From positions 1 to 49,882 of the forward strand of contig JACPMA010000012.1 of NCBI GenBank assembly GCA_016186205.1: a DNA stretch of 49,882 nt, in the 5' to 3' direction. A program made the position numbers and the translations under genes. Positions 48,300 to 49,882 of this stretch are shown one piece after another. How positions within the stretch are numbered: the first letter of the stretch is position 1; each line of letters opens with the position of its first letter. Under the pieces are notes generated by a model. It was not told the origin of the DNA and did no database searches. It saw only the letters and a program-made list of their open reading frames with translations. The DNA is from Candidatus Peregrinibacteria bacterium. GTDB lineage: Bacteria > Patescibacteriota > Gracilibacteria > UBA1369 > UM-FILTER-53-11.

Positions 48300-48920
48300 A
48301 TGGCAAAAATTTCCGGTAAAGAAATATTTTCTCTTCTTGCCGTCGTTTGTCTGTTTATCAGCGCCTCTTTTTTCGCAGAGCGGTATGGTTATTTCTTGAA
48401 AGAGGCAGCGTTTTTTCAAGGTTTCGCCGGAATATTTCTTTATATTACGATCACTGTCATTGCCGTTGTCGTGGCTCCTGTAAGCACTTTCCCATTACTT
48501 CCATTGTCGGTTTCCATATGGGGAAGTTTTTCCGCAGCATTATTCAGCATTATAGGTTGGTCGATCGGAGCGGCAATCGCTTTTGGATTGGCTCGACGTT
48601 TTGGCAGACCATTGATTGAAAAAATAGTATCTCTTGAAAAAATACAGCGAATCGAAAAGTTAATTCCGGAACGCAATATCTTCGTCAGCGTCTTGCTGCT
48701 CCGGATGGCTTTACCCGTTGATGTTTTAAGCTACGCTCTAGGATTGTTTAGTTACGTTTCTTTTAAGACGTATTTTATCGCGACAATTCTTGGAGTGGCT
48801 CCTTTTGCGTTTATATTTTCGTATGCGGTTTTATTTCCAATTTGGCTGCAGGCGCTGTTTTTATTTCTCGCAATCGCTATTTTGGCAATCGGCTATAAAC
48901 GATGGCGGAAGTCAAATTAA
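48300..48920 (+). CDS. TVP38/TMEM64-family (VTT domain) membrane protein
   Basis: A ~206-residue membrane protein with the VTT/DedA-superfamily core: VVVAPVSTFPLLPLSVSIWG, a Gly-rich helix SIIGWSIGAAIAFGLARRFGRP, and RMALPVDVLSYALGL. Related proteins are linked to lipid scrambling and to metal or selenite uptake (a TVP38 protein often sits near mer genes). I choose ATG 48300, 1 bp after the preceding stop codon. The 3' end overlaps the DUF4325 gene by 9 bp. Confidence 0.88.
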   Translation: MAKISGKEIFSLLAVVCLFISASFFAERYGYFLKEAAFFQGFAGIFLYITITVIAVVVAPVSTFPLLPLSVSIWGSFSAALFSIIGWSIGAAIAFGLARRFGRPLIEKIVSLEKIQRIEKLIPERNIFVSVLLLRMALPVDVLSYALGLFSYVSFKTYFIATILGVAPFAFIFSYAVLFPIWLQALFLFLAIAILAIGYKRWRKSN

Positions 48921-49448
48921 GTCGCGCATATTGGCTATTTTTATGCCAGCTTGGTTGAGCATATTAATAACAGTCTTGAGGCGAGTATTTTTTAAAGCGT
49001 CTACGGGATGGACAGAGATTTCTTTAACTTTATTTTTTATCAAAATGCGCAGTGCATCTTCATCGTTCTCCGGAAACATGAGAACTTGCAATACTCGATT
49101 GCCGCTATAAATTTTTTCATCATCTACCTCATCAAATGCAATTTTATCTTCGAATACTCTAATTTTTTTAAGGTTCAGTTTTGGGTTTGCAAATCGCAGC
49201 GCGGCTTGCACTGAAACATTACTGTCATTTATGACAGTAACTTTTTCAGTATACTTTTTAAGAAAAAGAATCGGCCTTATGAATTCATCTGCCCATGAAG
49301 GGGTCAAAACCGATACTCCCTGAAAATCGATAACGATTTCTTCATTTTCATCTAATGATTTTAATGTTGGCGAAAAGGCCAATAAAGCTTCTCTTCCGGC
49401 TTCTCTTGAAGTTAAAATGTCGCCAAATTTTTTCAATTCAATACGCAT
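48912..49448 (-). CDS. STAS-like DUF4325 protein
   Basis: A 178-residue protein whose N-terminal ~100 residues show the DUF4325 pattern (SREAGREALLAF, EEIVIDFQGVSVLTPSWADEFIRPIL), a STAS-like fold found beside HATPases. The C-terminal ~70 residues (DEDALRILIKNKVKEISVHPVDALK) have no assigned domain. It lies 4 bp downstream of a histidine-kinase-type ATPase gene, suggesting a switch like SpoIIAA with its kinase, though the phosphorylatable Ser/Thr is not obvious. Confidence 0.82.
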   Translation of the reverse strand: MRIELKKFGDILTSREAGREALLAFSPTLKSLDENEEIVIDFQGVSVLTPSWADEFIRPILFLKKYTEKVTVINDSNVSVQAALRFANPKLNLKKIRVFEDKIAFDEVDDEKIYSGNRVLQVLMFPENDEDALRILIKNKVKEISVHPVDALKNTRLKTVINMLNQAGIKIANMRDLI

Positions 49449-49452
49449 ATCA

Positions 49453-49882
49453 TTAAAATTTTAATACGGCAAAACAACCGTGAAAAGTTTCGCATTCAGT
49501 AATATTTAGTTCTAGATCGCCTTTCTTCAAATTCAGTTCTGCATCGCCGGTTCTAAAAGTTAGGCTGACATCGCTCGCTAAAATGTTTTGCACCACTGAT
49601 TTCAGTCCATTTCCTCTTCGTTCAGGGAATCTTCCGGATATAATTTCAGTGAAAGCAACCTTAAGAGCTTCTTTATGAGACTTCAGTGCCGGTCTGACAA
49701 ATTTTAATGTTTCTAATATTCCGCGCCCTCTGTCGGCAAGTACTATTACTTTTTTGTTCAAATCATAGGCGAAAAAAATTCCTGGGATGTCTGACCAATT
49801 ACCCAAGTTATGAGCATAAGAATTATCTCCAATCTCACCGACTGTGGATATTAATAGATAAGGATCCATGCCGAGTTGATTA
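49453..49882 (-). CDS. Histidine-kinase-type ATPase (partial, continues outside the window)
   Basis: The frame is open past ATG 49869 to the window edge (NQLG before the Met), so the 5' part is probably missing. Seen are an HATPase_c N box VGEIGDNSYAHN, a G1 box LADRGRGI and a G2-like RRGNGLKSVVQN. These are the anti-sigma/serine-kinase type of GHKL ATPase motifs. With the DUF4325 partner it probably forms a two-protein signalling switch. Confidence 0.8.
   Translation of the reverse strand, partial: NQLGMDPYLLISTVGEIGDNSYAHNLGNWSDIPGIFFAYDLNKKVIVLADRGRGILETLKFVRPALKSHKEALKVAFTEIISGRFPERRGNGLKSVVQNILASDVSLTFRTGDAELNLKKGDLELNITECETFHGCFAVLKF

Noticed and set aside
1-49882. TGA recoded as glycine (Gracilibacteria/SR1 code)
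   Set aside because: TGA ends many intact genes at the expected lengths, such as rsmI and sufC, often in tight overlaps with the next start.
1-49882. CRISPR arrays, insertion sequences or transposases
   Set aside because: No regularly spaced direct repeats and no transposase, integrase or Cas-like protein were seen.

Overview
The window looks like a chromosomal segment of a small-genome bacterium of the Candidate Phyla Radiation (Patescibacteria), most plausibly Peregrinibacteria-like. This is an inference from gene content and style: densely packed genes that overlap by a few bases, few clear Shine-Dalgarno sites, minimal-length versions of universal proteins (half-length TsaB, short SufD), and families common in that group (Cys-rich repeat protein, HTH proteins with a degenerate LAGLIDADG-like motif, TSP1-like secreted proteins). 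TGA acts as a normal stop throughout (for example at the rsmI/prepilin and 4Fe-4S protein/rhodanese junctions), which argues against the TGA-recoding Gracilibacteria/Absconditabacteria.

Layout. 1-5.8 kb: the 3' part of a RelA/SpoT homologue with an added membrane domain, a DMT transporter, a HisA-like protein lacking its catalytic acids, ychF, a lone type I dehydroquinase and a lipoprotein. 6.2-8.2 kb: the c-di-AMP pair cdaA-cdaR behind a promoter and a hairpin that covers the ribosome-binding region. 8.3-13 kb: a secreted FnIII/LamG/zincin protein, RNase HI, thioredoxin, an amidase-SpoIID fusion, then 430 bp of GC-rich inverted repeats. 13.3-23.7 kb: tsaB, rsmI, a prepilin, leuS (with a dispersed-repeat unit inside its reading frame), a CNB-domain protein, a long secreted Cys-rich protein, hpf, lgt and a methyltransferase-like protein. 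23.8-24 kb: a tRNA-like gene whose 3' end is repeated 70 bp downstream. 24-26.5 kb: a Cys-rich repeat protein and a TrmB-type regulator. 26.6-31.8 kb: a complete Fe-S assembly operon (Rrf2 regulator, sufC, sufB, short sufD, sufS, sufU) whose gene junctions carry palindromic repeat sequence translated in frame. 32-37 kb: a methyltransferase, a secreted amidohydrolase, a TPR protein, membrane proteins and L-lactate dehydrogenase.

37.6-43.6 kb is a co-directional run of cell-envelope redox genes: small secreted CxCC protein, NapH/CcoG-type membrane 4Fe-4S protein, rhodanese-DUF1573 lipoprotein, second DUF1573 protein, Cys-containing anchored protein with a poly-Gly tail, Met-rich membrane protein, VKOR and its thioredoxin-like lipoprotein. 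A related cassette lies at 46.1-48.9 kb (glutaredoxin, ArsR regulator, CcdA, TlpA-like thioredoxin, GDCCVFCSYG protein, TVP38/TMEM64 protein). Together they suggest an extracytoplasmic thiol/sulfur or metal-handling system; its substrate is not evident from sequence.

Between the two cassettes lies tRNA-Phe(GAA), interrupted between U33 and G34 by a 234-nt group I intron with recognisable P1, Q, R, S and P7 elements. About 110 bp away is a divergent gene for an HTH protein with a degenerate LAGLIDADG-like motif, a possible homing partner. The window ends with a STAS-like DUF4325 protein and a truncated histidine-kinase-type ATPase, probably a partner-switch pair.
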